6,395 bases of DNA from Nitrososphaeria archaeon (lineage in GTDB: Archaea > Thermoproteota > Nitrososphaeria > Geothermarchaeales > JDFR-13). Position 1 is the first letter of the stretch, and each line of letters opens with the position of its first letter. The translations under genes were made by a program, and so were the position numbers. The notes under the pieces are model-generated. The model did no database searches, was not told where the DNA came from, and worked only from the letters and a program-made list of their open reading frames with translations. The stretch spans positions 1-6,395 of the forward strand of contig JALTNJ010000092.1 of assembly GCA_027000765.1 (NCBI GenBank), read 5' to 3'. Shown one piece after another: positions 1 to 5,765 of the stretch.

Positions 1-291
1 GGTCCTGATAAGATGAGGACTAATGAGAAAGTATTGAATTTTGTTAGGGAGATGATGGAAAACGGTAAGGTTGTGGCCGCGATCTGCCATGGCCCCCAGG
101 TCCTTATATCTGCAGGTGTGTTGAAGGGAAGAAAGCTGACATGCGTCAAGAACGTTGCCGTCGACGTAGTTAATGCGGGCGGTGTGTATGTTGATCAGCC
201 TGTAGTCGTAGATGGTAACCTCGTTACATCAAGGCATCCATATGACTTACCCGCTTTTACGCAGGCGATTATTGATAAACTGTCTCAATAA
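1..291 (+). CDS. DJ-1/PfpI family protein, C-terminal part (5' end outside window)
   Basis: The frame is open from base 1, and its first residues (GPDKMR) match the conserved stretch that precedes the nucleophile in PfpI proteins, so the ATG at 13 is almost certainly internal. The motif AICHGPQ places the nucleophile-elbow cysteine at 85-87, followed by histidine at 88-90. The downstream segments LVNAGG-like (VVNAGGVYVDQPVVVDGNLVTSR-type, bases about 166-234) and LPAF are typical of the PfpI subgroup. Known members are cysteine peptidases, or glyoxalase/deglycase-like stress proteins, of about 165-190 residues that work as cytoplasmic oligomers; about 96 residues are present here. The upstream acidic partner residue lies outside the window, so protease, glyoxalase or chaperone activity cannot be told apart. 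The gene ends convergently, 14 bases from the small minus-strand gene. Family is confident, precise activity is not. Confidence 0.9.
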   Translation, partial: GPDKMRTNEKVLNFVREMMENGKVVAAICHGPQVLISAGVLKGRKLTCVKNVAVDVVNAGGVYVDQPVVVDGNLVTSRHPYDLPAFTQAIIDKLSQ

Positions 292-295
292 TCCA

Positions 296-307
296 TTTCC
301 TTTTTTT
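296..307 (+). terminator. T-rich archaeal terminator after the PfpI gene
   Basis: A TTT run and then an uninterrupted run of seven T (301-307) begin a few bases after the stop codon. Archaeal RNA polymerase commonly stops at such T-runs without a hairpin. The run overlaps the stop codon (308-306) of the convergent small gene. Confidence 0.5.
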
Positions 308-482
308 ATCTACGTAGTTCCTCTATGAGACTATTTATCCTATCCTCATTAATGGCCTCCTTTATCTCCTTGATGACTTGAAATACCTTTCTGTTGTTGA
401 TCCCTTCTTTAAGCATCTTATAATAGACTATCTTTATACAGGTCTCCCATCCACGTTTATACTCACTCGACAATCTTTTCAC
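306..482 (-). CDS. Small hypothetical protein, 58 residues, leaderless GTG start
   Basis: I do not recognise this protein. The frame opens at GTG (482-480), has a TAG stop just upstream in frame (488-486), and ends with TAA at 308-306. The product begins MKRLSSEYKRGWETC and ends IEELRR. It is rich in Lys, Arg, Glu and Ile and has no proline, which suggests two or three amphipathic helices; there is one cysteine and no membrane segment. Support for a real gene comes from a TATA-like TTATATA centred about 28 bases before the GTG, the spacing expected for a leaderless transcript, and from charged, well-spaced codons throughout. It lies 82 bases downstream of adenine deaminase on the same strand. 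A small DNA- or RNA-binding or partner protein is possible, but nothing in the sequence proves it. Confidence 0.55.
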   Translation of the reverse strand: MKRLSSEYKRGWETCIKIVYYKMLKEGINNRKVFQVIKEIKEAINEDRINSLIEELRR

Positions 483-506
483 CCACTAAATTCCGTTGTA
501 AGAGGG

Positions 507-513
507 TATATAA
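507..513 (-). promoter_or_regulatory. TATA box of the small 58-residue gene
   Basis: TTATATA reads on the minus strand from 513 to 507. Its centre is about 28 bases upstream of the GTG at 482, so transcription should begin at or within a few bases of the start codon. No ribosome binding site lies between them. Confidence 0.5.
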
Positions 514-564
514 TCATCTACATTACGATGAGAGATGATAGAAAATAAAGGGATGGAAAAGACC

Positions 565-2346
565 TTAGGGGAAGAGATCGATGAATTTAAAATCTACTGT
601 ATCTACCAGGCCCTTATCCGTAAGCCTAAGCTCTGGCAATACTGCTAATGCAAGTAGTGAGAATGTCATGAATGGTGAGACCCAGTTGCATCCCAATTCC
701 CTCCATAGTTCGTACATATCCTCCAATTTCTTGGCTACTTTCTCAACGGGTTCATCAGCCATTAATCCAGCGACTGGAAGCTCTACCAATGAAAGAACAG
801 CCTTATCCTTTACAGTCACTATCCCACCACCTACTTCAGCCAACTTATTCACCGCGATAGCCATATCCTCATCACTACTGCCGAGTACAAGTATATTATG
901 ACTATCGTGGGCTACGGTTGATGCAACAGCCCCAACCTTGAATCCGAAGCCCTTGACAAATCCTAGGCCGATATTACCGGTCTTCTTATGCCGTTCAACC
1001 ACCGCCAGCTTATACACCCACTTATCCATATCTGGAACCACATATCCACCCCTAACTTCCAATTCCTCAATAATATGTTTAGTCAATACATTACCCTCGA
1101 ATGCCTCGATAACCCTGACCTCCACTTTCTCATCATCTACTGGAGACTTAATCCTAAAATCTTCAGGCTTAACTGCACATGGAAGCCTTACAGAGTTCTT
1201 TGCTGACTCTGGATACTTGGGGGTCTTTAGATCGATCACCATCCTTCCATCCTTAGCTACGAGACGACCGTCTGCAAAGACGGCTTTAACCCTAACTTTA
1301 CTCAAGTTATCCAAAATCACGATATCTGCATAACGTGATGGAGCGACGCTCCCAATCTCCCTAGACAGGCCGTAGTGCTCAGCGGGATTCAATGTAGCCA
1401 TCTGAATAGCGCGTATCGGGTCGACACCCTCTTCAATAGCCCTCCTCACCACATGATCCATATGACCCTGGTGAATTATGGAATCTGCTTCACGATCATC
1501 AGTAACTAGACAAACGTGACGTGAGTCCAGCCTAGCCTCAGTAACCGCCTTAACGGTCTCAGCGACATCAAGCCATGCAGACCCCTCCCTCAAATATGCA
1601 TACATACCCAGTCTTAGCCTCTCAATCGCATCCTGTTTAGTAGTTAGCTCATGAGAAGAAGAGACGCCAGCTGCAGAATAGGCGATTAAAGGTGTTCCCA
1701 GTAGACCTGCATCATGACCCTCGACCACCTTACCATATTTATGAGTCGCATTTATCTTGGCAATAACATCATCATCCACATTTAGCACTCCAGGAAAGTT
1801 CATCATCTCCCCGAGGGCGATGACTCCGTCCCACCCCAGCATCTCCTCAATCTCTTTAGGCCCGAGAACCGCTCCAGCAGTCTCAAAACCTGGGCATGCA
1901 GGGACACATGATGGTGCGGTTACAAACACTTTAAGTGGAAGATCCTTGGCTTCATCAAGCATAAGTTTCACACCATCCAAACCAAGGACATTAGCTATCT
2001 CATGAGGATCTATAAAGACGGTGGTGGTGCCTCTAGGGAGAACTGCTTTGGCGAATTCCGTTACAGTTAGCATACTACTCTCGATATGGACATGTGCGTC
2101 TAAAAACCCTGGGACGATATATAGGCCTGTAGCGTCAAAAACCTCAGTGTTAGGACCGATACAATGTTTGGCATCGCCTATGAGAGCTACTCGGTCTCTT
2201 TTTATAGCTACATCAATGTTCTCCAATACCTCCCCAGAATTTACATTCACCAGTATCCCATTCTTGATAACGAGATCCGCCTTCAGCTTACCTAATGCTG
2301 TTAGAACAAGATCCTTAGAGACTTCAAATAATTTAGAACGACTCAT
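565..2346 (-). CDS. ade: Adenine deaminase (EC 3.5.4.2), amidohydrolase family
   Basis: This cytoplasmic enzyme converts adenine to hypoxanthine and ammonia in purine salvage. The 593-residue length is normal for the Ade/AdeC family. After an N-terminal beta-sandwich strand region (about 22-78), the metal site starts at GFLDAHVHIESS (His85, His87). It continues through DPHE (113-116), LGEMMNFPG (Glu180), VEGHDAG (His211), SSHE (His232, Glu233) and TDD (Asp283, Asp284), all matching the family's binuclear metal centre. NPAEHYGL (about 320-327) and the SRYADIVIL strand lead back to the beta-sandwich. The last third (about 395-593) is the adenine deaminase C-terminal domain, ending in PFMTFSLLALAVLPELRLTD-type sequence. 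The ATG start is fixed by GGAGG seven bases upstream. It follows the KdaD-like gene by 123 bases on the same strand and probably has its own promoter as well. No damage is visible. Confidence 0.95.
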   Translation of the reverse strand: MSRSKLFEVSKDLVLTALGKLKADLVIKNGILVNVNSGEVLENIDVAIKRDRVALIGDAKHCIGPNTEVFDATGLYIVPGFLDAHVHIESSMLTVTEFAKAVLPRGTTTVFIDPHEIANVLGLDGVKLMLDEAKDLPLKVFVTAPSCVPACPGFETAGAVLGPKEIEEMLGWDGVIALGEMMNFPGVLNVDDDVIAKINATHKYGKVVEGHDAGLLGTPLIAYSAAGVSSSHELTTKQDAIERLRLGMYAYLREGSAWLDVAETVKAVTEARLDSRHVCLVTDDREADSIIHQGHMDHVVRRAIEEGVDPIRAIQMATLNPAEHYGLSREIGSVAPSRYADIVILDNLSKVRVKAVFADGRLVAKDGRMVIDLKTPKYPESAKNSVRLPCAVKPEDFRIKSPVDDEKVEVRVIEAFEGNVLTKHIIEELEVRGGYVVPDMDKWVYKLAVVERHKKTGNIGLGFVKGFGFKVGAVASTVAHDSHNILVLGSSDEDMAIAVNKLAEVGGGIVTVKDKAVLSLVELPVAGLMADEPVEKVAKKLEDMYELWRELGCNWVSPFMTFSLLALAVLPELRLTDKGLVDTVDFKFIDLFP

Positions 2347-2353
2347 ATTCAGA

Positions 2354-2400
2354 CCTCCGTATATGATGAAACAAACAAGTAAAAAACATCCATTTAAAAT
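2354..2400 (-). promoter_or_regulatory. Promoter and ribosome binding site of ade
   Basis: GGAGG at 2358-2354 stands seven bases before the ade ATG. ATTTTAAATG at 2400-2391 is a TATA-like box which would place the transcript start near 2370, giving a leader of roughly 25 bases that includes the ribosome binding site. The ribosome binding site is certain; the TATA assignment is inferred from spacing. Confidence 0.55.
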
Positions 2401-2469
2401 AGAGTTTTTAACATATAGATAACAAATTTACAGGCCAGTGGGGAAATTAAATAGATATAGTGTTGGGGG

Positions 2470-3336
2470 TTAGAGTTTAACTACAGGATTAACCAGTCTA
2501 CCTATTCCCCCAATCACTATATCCACTATATCGCCCTGTATTAGAGTAATGTCACTACCAGGTACCAAGCCAGTGCCGGTCATCAATAGAGTTCCATCTG
2601 GAATGTTATTATCCCTAGTTAAATATTCTATTAATATCGGGATTCTCTTTATCATCCTCGAAGTCGAGGTACGGCCTTCATAGACTACGTCATCTTCCCT
2701 GATGATCTTCATCTCAATATTTAGACTATGGGGATCCGGCACCTCATCTGGCGTCACGATACACGGGCCGAAAGAACAGCAGCCTATAAATGTCTTTGCT
2801 TGAGGTAGGTAAAGGGGATTAAGAGACTCTATATCTCTAGCAGTTACGTCATTTACCACGGTATAACCCAATACTTCTCCAGAACCGTCTAACACGACTC
2901 CTAGCTCAGGCTCAGGTAAAGTCCATTGCGAGTCGCTCCTGACGGAGATAGGCTCCATATATCCAACACATCTTCTACCCGTATCTTTTAAGAAGAGCTC
3001 CGGCCTAGCAGCCTCATATACCAATTCGTATATAGTCTTATCCCTAATCCTGGCCACATCCTCCTCAGAATACCTCTTCCTAGCAATATGATACGTAATT
3101 CCTGCCCCCCACACCTCAAAAGGATCAAATGGAGTGGTTATCCGCCCACCGTCAATAATACCCCTAGATAGATCAACGTTATTCTCATCCACCCTCCTTC
3201 CTAGATCCAGCGTTTTACTACTCGCATATTTTCTCAGAACATCTATAGCATCTCCTCCATCAAGCCTATAGAAAGAACCATTAACTTCGGCATATAGCAT
3301 TTTTTCACGGCCAATAAGGACACGATATATCTTCAT
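2470..3336 (-). CDS. kdaD: 2-keto-3-deoxy-D-arabinonate dehydratase-like protein (FAH fold)
   Basis: The best match from memory is the Sulfolobus enzyme that dehydrates 2-dehydro-3-deoxy-D-arabinonate to 2,5-dioxopentanoate (2-oxoglutarate semialdehyde, EC 4.2.1.141) in oxidative pentose breakdown. Length (288 residues) and order of blocks agree: a small N-terminal domain (1-65), then EVWGAGITY (74-82), RPELFLK (111-117), and SVRSDSQWTLPEPELGVVLD with the metal ligands Glu142 and Glu144. Next come NDVTARD with the third ligand Asp163, LPQAK with Lys181, and IGCCSFGP (184-191). PDGTLLMTGTG (246-256) is the usual fumarylacetoacetase-fold C-terminal signature. The start is set by GGAGG seven bases upstream. 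The neighbouring genes offer no other pentose enzyme, so substrate use rests on similarity alone; another acylpyruvase-type activity is possible but less likely. Confidence 0.85.
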   Translation of the reverse strand: MKIYRVLIGREKMLYAEVNGSFYRLDGGDAIDVLRKYASSKTLDLGRRVDENNVDLSRGIIDGGRITTPFDPFEVWGAGITYHIARKRYSEEDVARIRDKTIYELVYEAARPELFLKDTGRRCVGYMEPISVRSDSQWTLPEPELGVVLDGSGEVLGYTVVNDVTARDIESLNPLYLPQAKTFIGCCSFGPCIVTPDEVPDPHSLNIEMKIIREDDVVYEGRTSTSRMIKRIPILIEYLTRDNNIPDGTLLMTGTGLVPGSDITLIQGDIVDIVIGGIGRLVNPVVKL

Positions 3337-3343
3337 AGTAAAA

Positions 3344-3387
3344 CCTCCACTTGAACATTATATGCAGTAAAAAATAATTTCATATAG
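3344..3387 (-). promoter_or_regulatory. Promoter and ribosome binding site of the KdaD-like gene
   Basis: GGAGG at 3348-3344 lies seven bases before the ATG, the same spacing as for ade. CTATATG at 3387-3381 is a TATA-like box whose expected transcript start is about 3358, leaving room for the ribosome binding site in a short leader. CATATAATG at 3364-3356 is also TATA-like but too close to the start for a transcript that keeps the ribosome binding site. Confidence 0.5.
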
Positions 3388-3395
3388 ACCATTAA

Positions 3396-3428
3396 TTAGT
3401 GATATCCATCCTTATCCATTATCACTAA
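3396..3428. repeat. Perfect 9-bp inverted repeat with internal direct repeats, operator-like
   Basis: TTAGTGATA (3396-3404) and TATCACTAA (3420-3428) are exact reverse complements separated by 15 bases. Inside, TATCCAT occurs twice (3403-3409 and 3413-3419), offset by 10 bases, about one helical turn. The site lies just upstream of the TATA-like box of the KdaD-like gene and about 70-100 bases upstream of the ferritin-like gene's TATA region. A dimeric activator or regulator site is a reasonable inference; no regulator is identified. Confidence 0.45.
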
Positions 3429-3496
3429 GGCATATGAATTATTACGAGTATTGATATGACTAAAATAAATATTCATCAATTTTAACATTGCATACA

Positions 3497-3556
3497 TATT
3501 ATAATTATTATTGAAAGCATGTATTCAGCTTGTTCTGAGTCTGTTCATGAGGTGAT
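3497..3556 (+). promoter_or_regulatory. Promoter and strong ribosome binding site of the ferritin-like gene
   Basis: GAGGTGAT at 3549-3556 is a nearly full match to the archaeal 16S rRNA 3' end and is four bases before the ATG. The AT-rich TATTATAATTATTA at 3497-3510 is the likely TATA region, giving an expected transcript start near 3529 and a leader of about 30 bases. Confidence 0.6.
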
Positions 3557-3560
3557 TTAA

Positions 3561-3986
3561 ATGGCTTCGAAAGAATTGCTTGATCTTCTTAATGAGGCTA
3601 TAGCGAGGGAGATGCAGGTCGCTATCCAATATATGTGGCAGCATGTAATGTGGAGCGGTCCTGTGCACTTCAGCGTTAAAGACGAGCTAAAGAAGATAGC
3701 TATTGAAGAGATGAAACACGCTGAGATGATCGCTGAAAGGCTATTTTATTTAGGTGGAAAACCTACGACTAAGCCTAGTCCGATAGTGGTTGGCGAGACG
3801 CTAAAGGAGATGCTTGAAATAGATGCTAAGGATGAGGAGAAAGCTATAAAGCTCTATAAAGAGATCATGAAAAAAGCATTAGATGAGGGAGATATCGTAA
3901 CAGCTAGGATATTCGAAGACATATTGAAGGATGAAGAGGAGCATCACGATACATTTATAAGCCTATTAGAAAATTTCCCAGAGTAA
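3561..3986 (+). CDS. Bacterioferritin-like diiron protein, short form
   Basis: The protein of 141 residues is a four-helix bundle of the ferritin-like superfamily and probably stores iron or removes peroxide or oxygen in the cytoplasm. All ferroxidase ligands expected from bacterioferritin are present: Glu17, Glu50 with His53 in EEMKHAE, Glu92, and Glu125 with His128 in KDEEEHHD. Met51 sits where bacterioferritin carries its heme-ligating methionine, so heme binding between subunits is possible but unproven. The chain ends at LLENFPE, so the short fifth helix of about 15-20 residues seen in 158-residue bacterioferritins is missing; this may alter the cage or its pores. A Dps-like or rubrerythrin-like non-cage role is the alternative. 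It appears to be a single-gene unit with a strong ribosome binding site and a T-run after the stop. Confidence 0.85.
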   Translation: MASKELLDLLNEAIAREMQVAIQYMWQHVMWSGPVHFSVKDELKKIAIEEMKHAEMIAERLFYLGGKPTTKPSPIVVGETLKEMLEIDAKDEEKAIKLYKEIMKKALDEGDIVTARIFEDILKDEEEHHDTFISLLENFPE

Positions 3987-4018
3987 GAATCATAAACTGT
4001 TATTCCCATTTAACAACC

Positions 4019-4029
4019 TTTTTCTTTTT
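4019..4029 (+). terminator. T-rich terminator after the ferritin-like gene
   Basis: TTTTTCTTTTT begins 32 bases after the ferritin-like stop codon with no hairpin in front, as is usual for archaeal termination. It separates the gene from the membrane-protein gene that follows. Confidence 0.5.
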
Positions 4030-4062
4030 ATCTATCCTCTTATGGGATTTGTTAATCCACAG

Positions 4063-4075
4063 TTAATTTTAATTT
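4063..4075 (+). promoter_or_regulatory. TATA region of the membrane-protein gene, leaderless
   Basis: TTAATTTTAATTT is centred about 30 bases before the ATG at 4100, and there is no purine-rich ribosome binding site between. The transcript probably starts at or very near the ATG. A small hairpin, GGATT (4045-4049) with AATCC (4054-4058), lies just upstream. Confidence 0.4.
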
Positions 4076-4099
4076 CCTGAATGCACAATAAATAAGATT

Positions 4100-4564
4100 A
4101 TGAAAGCTACTATCAGGGCCATATTGGCATCTTTAGGCGTCATATCAATAATTATGGGTTTCTTCATTCCCTGGCTAGCCATTGGAACCTATACACTGAC
4201 TCCATATGAGATCCTAACTAAACTGCCAGAAATCATCAACACATTAAAGGATATTCAAATGCATCAGGCCTCCACAGCCCTAAACCTGATGATGGCATCT
4301 GTAATTGTATACGTAATATCAATCGTGCCTATGCTTATTGCAATCCGATATAGATTGGGATTCATTATAGCCATCATCCTCCTACTTTCAGCTGGAATTG
4401 TTTTCCACGTATCTGTAGATCAATTCGAAAACGCCTTCAGCGGAATGCCATTCATCACCGAGATGATGAAGATGTATATAGTAACCTCAAGATACTCATA
4501 TCTACCTTTTGCTATAGCAGCCTTAGCAGCCATAGGATACTTTTTAGGAGATGAAGAAGATTAG
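4100..4564 (+). CDS. Hypothetical four-helix integral membrane protein
   Basis: I do not recognise this 154-residue protein as a named family. Four hydrophobic segments stand out at about residues 8-28, 61-82, 86-106 and 133-150. The first is followed by FIPWLAIG and a loop of about 30 residues with no cysteine; a second long loop (107-132) is rich in Met and Phe. The positively charged IRYR between helices 2 and 3 and the acidic tail GDEED suggest that both ends and the central loop face the cytoplasm, by the positive-inside rule. The hydrophobicity is genuine in this frame and there is a TATA region before the ATG, so it is probably a real gene. It is separated from the ferritin-like gene by 113 bases and a T-run, so a functional link is not implied. 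Confidence 0.75.
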   Translation: MKATIRAILASLGVISIIMGFFIPWLAIGTYTLTPYEILTKLPEIINTLKDIQMHQASTALNLMMASVIVYVISIVPMLIAIRYRLGFIIAIILLLSAGIVFHVSVDQFENAFSGMPFITEMMKMYIVTSRYSYLPFAIAALAAIGYFLGDEED

Positions 4565-4600
4565 TGAATAAAAGCGAGTGGATTTTTACTGTGCAAATTA

Positions 4601-4701
4601 TGTCCATAAATCCCTCCCTTTCTGGACAACATAAACAAATGTCCAGAAACATAGTTTTTGAACAATAAGTGTTCAAAAACCCCATTATGTATTAATGGAC
4701 A
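4601..4701. repeat. Nested inverted repeats between convergent genes: two hairpins inside an outer pair
   Basis: This 155-base gap between the membrane-protein stop (4564) and the V4R stop (4720) holds an ordered structure. Hairpin 1: TTTCTGGACA (4619-4628) pairs perfectly with TGTCCAGAAA (4640-4649) across an 11-base loop. Hairpin 2: GTTTTTGAACA (4654-4664) pairs perfectly with TGTTCAAAAAC (4670-4680) across five bases. The outer pair TGTCCAT (4601-4607) and ATGGACA (4695-4701) encloses both, giving a possible three-way junction. The hexamer TGTCCA or its complement occurs four times in alternating orientation (4601, 4623, 4640, 4696). A two-way transcript end is the simplest reading; a regulatory RNA or protein-binding site is also possible. 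Confidence 0.7.
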
Positions 4702-4719
4702 AAAATGACGGAAAAATGG

Positions 4720-5529
4720 TTAGGGGATAGTTATTTCAAATATACAATAGTCGTCTCCACAGGAAGCACAGCCAGTATGTCGGACTATTAAACGTTTGTT
4801 ATAAAACTGTTCTAAGAAACCAGCCAAACATCCCTCAAACAGATTTGCCTTAGGCTCCTCAGCCCTTTTCTTATACACCTCGCATTCCCAGAGATTCTCG
4901 ACATGAATAGTCAACTTATTCTCCTGATCTATGTATCTCTTGATACGTCCCCATCCATATGATGAGAAAACCGCGTCCAGGAAACGCATCCCACTCTCTA
5001 AGTCCCATTTTCCAACATTTGATTTTAGATATTCATAGAGGGATCTGCCCATTGCATAGCCTATGTGATATAATAGATTTGCTGAAGCTGCATCGCCAAG
5101 AAGCTCTCTAGATGATATTATTAGGCCCTCCATCATAGGAGGCCCCATGGCGACGACACGATCATCTCCAATGAATATTGGGAACAGATGCCTACTATAG
5201 ATAAATTTATCTAGGAATTCGTCGGCCCGGGTTATCTTCAATACGTAATCCTTGTCATTTATTATGGATATTAGTTCTTCAAGGGGTGTAGGCGATTTCA
5301 CCATATCTATTACAACAAATATGAGGAGCCTACCATCTACTACCTTTGTCCAATCTAGGTGAGAGATCCCCACTTGCTTAGATATCAATATATCTAGAAG
5401 ATCCCTTAGATTATCAATGGAGTATTCAATAAATATGTTGAGGCCAACCTGTGTAGTGTATCTTTTCTTTATGAAATTATGAATCTCAGCCGGCAAGGTC
5501 TCAATCTCCTTATCAAAAGAGACCCCCAT
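4720..5529 (-). CDS. ACT-like / V4R domain sensor protein
   Basis: The C-terminal half (about residues 130-269) is a V4R (4-vinyl reductase-like) domain. It has the expected small-molecule pocket segments GDAASANLLYHIGYAMGRSLY and GMRFLDAVFSSYGWG. The usual cysteines are those in LWECEV, FEGCLAGFLEQF and HTGCASCGDDYCIFEI (Cys216, 234, 254, 257 and 262 from the chosen start). The N-terminal part (about 25-100) has the strand-helix pattern of an ACT-like domain (VGLNIFIEYSIDNLRDLLDIL ... GRLLIFVVIDM), as in several archaeal V4R proteins. Such proteins are thought to sense small ligands, with the cysteines possibly holding metal; the ligand is unknown. I chose ATG at 5529 over the in-frame GTG at 5538 because a TATA-like box is centred 25-26 bases before the ATG. 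No DNA-binding motif is obvious. It is divergent from the gene at 5766. Confidence 0.82.
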   Translation of the reverse strand: MGVSFDKEIETLPAEIHNFIKKRYTTQVGLNIFIEYSIDNLRDLLDILISKQVGISHLDWTKVVDGRLLIFVVIDMVKSPTPLEELISIINDKDYVLKITRADEFLDKFIYSRHLFPIFIGDDRVVAMGPPMMEGLIISSRELLGDAASANLLYHIGYAMGRSLYEYLKSNVGKWDLESGMRFLDAVFSSYGWGRIKRYIDQENKLTIHVENLWECEVYKKRAEEPKANLFEGCLAGFLEQFYNKRLIVRHTGCASCGDDYCIFEITIP

Positions 5530-5550
5530 GTCTCGCACCCACAGATAAAA

Positions 5551-5558
5551 AAATTAAA
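5551..5558 (-). promoter_or_regulatory. TATA box of the V4R gene
   Basis: TTTAATTT on the minus strand (5558-5551) is centred 25-26 bases before the ATG at 5529, fitting a leaderless transcript. It is too close (about 17 bases) to serve the GTG at 5538. It overlaps one end of the 18-bp palindrome. Confidence 0.45.
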
Positions 5559-5573
5559 TTCCATATGGAATTT
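5556..5573. repeat. Perfect 18-bp palindrome at the V4R promoter
   Basis: AAATTCCATATGGAATTT (5556-5573) equals its own reverse complement. It covers the upstream edge of the V4R TATA box, where the BRE element would be, so a bound protein could block transcription-factor access. A second palindrome, TTCGCGAA (5574-5581), follows directly. Confidence 0.6.
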
Positions 5574-5664
5574 TTCGCGAAGTATCATGCGAAATAATTT
5601 GAATTCTAATATTACATTTTCCGAAAATCTCTATTTAAACTTTTTAGAGAAGAATTTTCAGAAA
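5571..5664. repeat. Series of TTTTC-GAAA palindromic sites in the divergent intergenic region
   Basis: Three short palindromic sites share TTTTC/GAAA half-sites: TTTTTCGCGAA (5571-5581), ATTTTCCGAAAAT (5616-5628, six-base arms around one base) and TTTTCAGAAA (5655-5664). Their centres are about 45 and 38 bases apart. TTTCGC (5573-5578) can also pair with GCGAAA (5589-5594). The pattern suggests repeated binding of one dimeric regulator, though high AT content makes some of it expected by chance. No gene is seen in this stretch apart from the two promoters. Confidence 0.35.
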
Positions 5665-5728
5665 TTAAGATACAAATAACCTCTAAAACTATGAGACACA
5701 ATGTTTTCCTGCGTGTGCTCTAATAAAA

Positions 5729-5757
5729 TTTTTATACTAAATAGTATTATACTATAT
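5729..5757 (+). promoter_or_regulatory. Promoter and overlapping operator-like repeats of the gene at 5766
   Basis: TTTTTATA (5729-5736) is the likely TATA box, about 33 bases before the ATG, so the leader would be only a few bases; there is no ribosome binding site. Overlapping and following it are three alternating half-sites: ATACTA (5734-5739), TAGTAT (5742-5747) and ATACTA (5749-5754). Each neighbouring pair forms a perfect inverted repeat. A position between TATA box and transcript start is typical of archaeal repressor operators. Confidence 0.5.
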
Positions 5758-5765
5758 TGTTAGAC

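Noticed and set aside
13..291. ATG at 13 as the true start of the PfpI-family gene
   Set aside because: The codons before it (1-12) read as conserved PfpI-family residues in the same frame, and the family needs about 70-90 more residues upstream. The gene is cut by the window edge.
581..2422. Several plus-strand open frames across ade, for example 581-901, 938-1333, 1757-2005 and 2021-2422
   Set aside because: They lie opposite a complete, well-conserved gene. Their products are Ser/Thr/Pro-rich, as expected of antisense shadows, and no ribosome binding site or promoter is evident.
4601..4701. Miniature transposable element bounded by TGTCCAT arms
   Set aside because: The outer arms are only 7 bp, no target-site duplication flanks them (A on both sides only), and no second copy exists in the window. 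Kept as a structural repeat instead.
5530..5538. GTG at 5538 as the start of the V4R gene
   Set aside because: It would add three residues, but the TATA-like box at 5558-5551 is only about 17 bases away. The ATG at 5529 has the correct spacing. The GTG cannot be fully excluded.
5479..5679. Plus-strand 66-codon frame across the V4R start and the divergent intergenic region
   Set aside because: It runs through the V4R coding start in antisense and then through AT-rich palindromic control DNA. The product is low in complexity and resembles no protein.
5691..5723. Tiny plus-strand frame (ATGAGACACAAT...) of ten codons before the gene at 5766
   Set aside because: It lies upstream of the likely TATA box for the next gene and has no promoter or ribosome binding site of its own.
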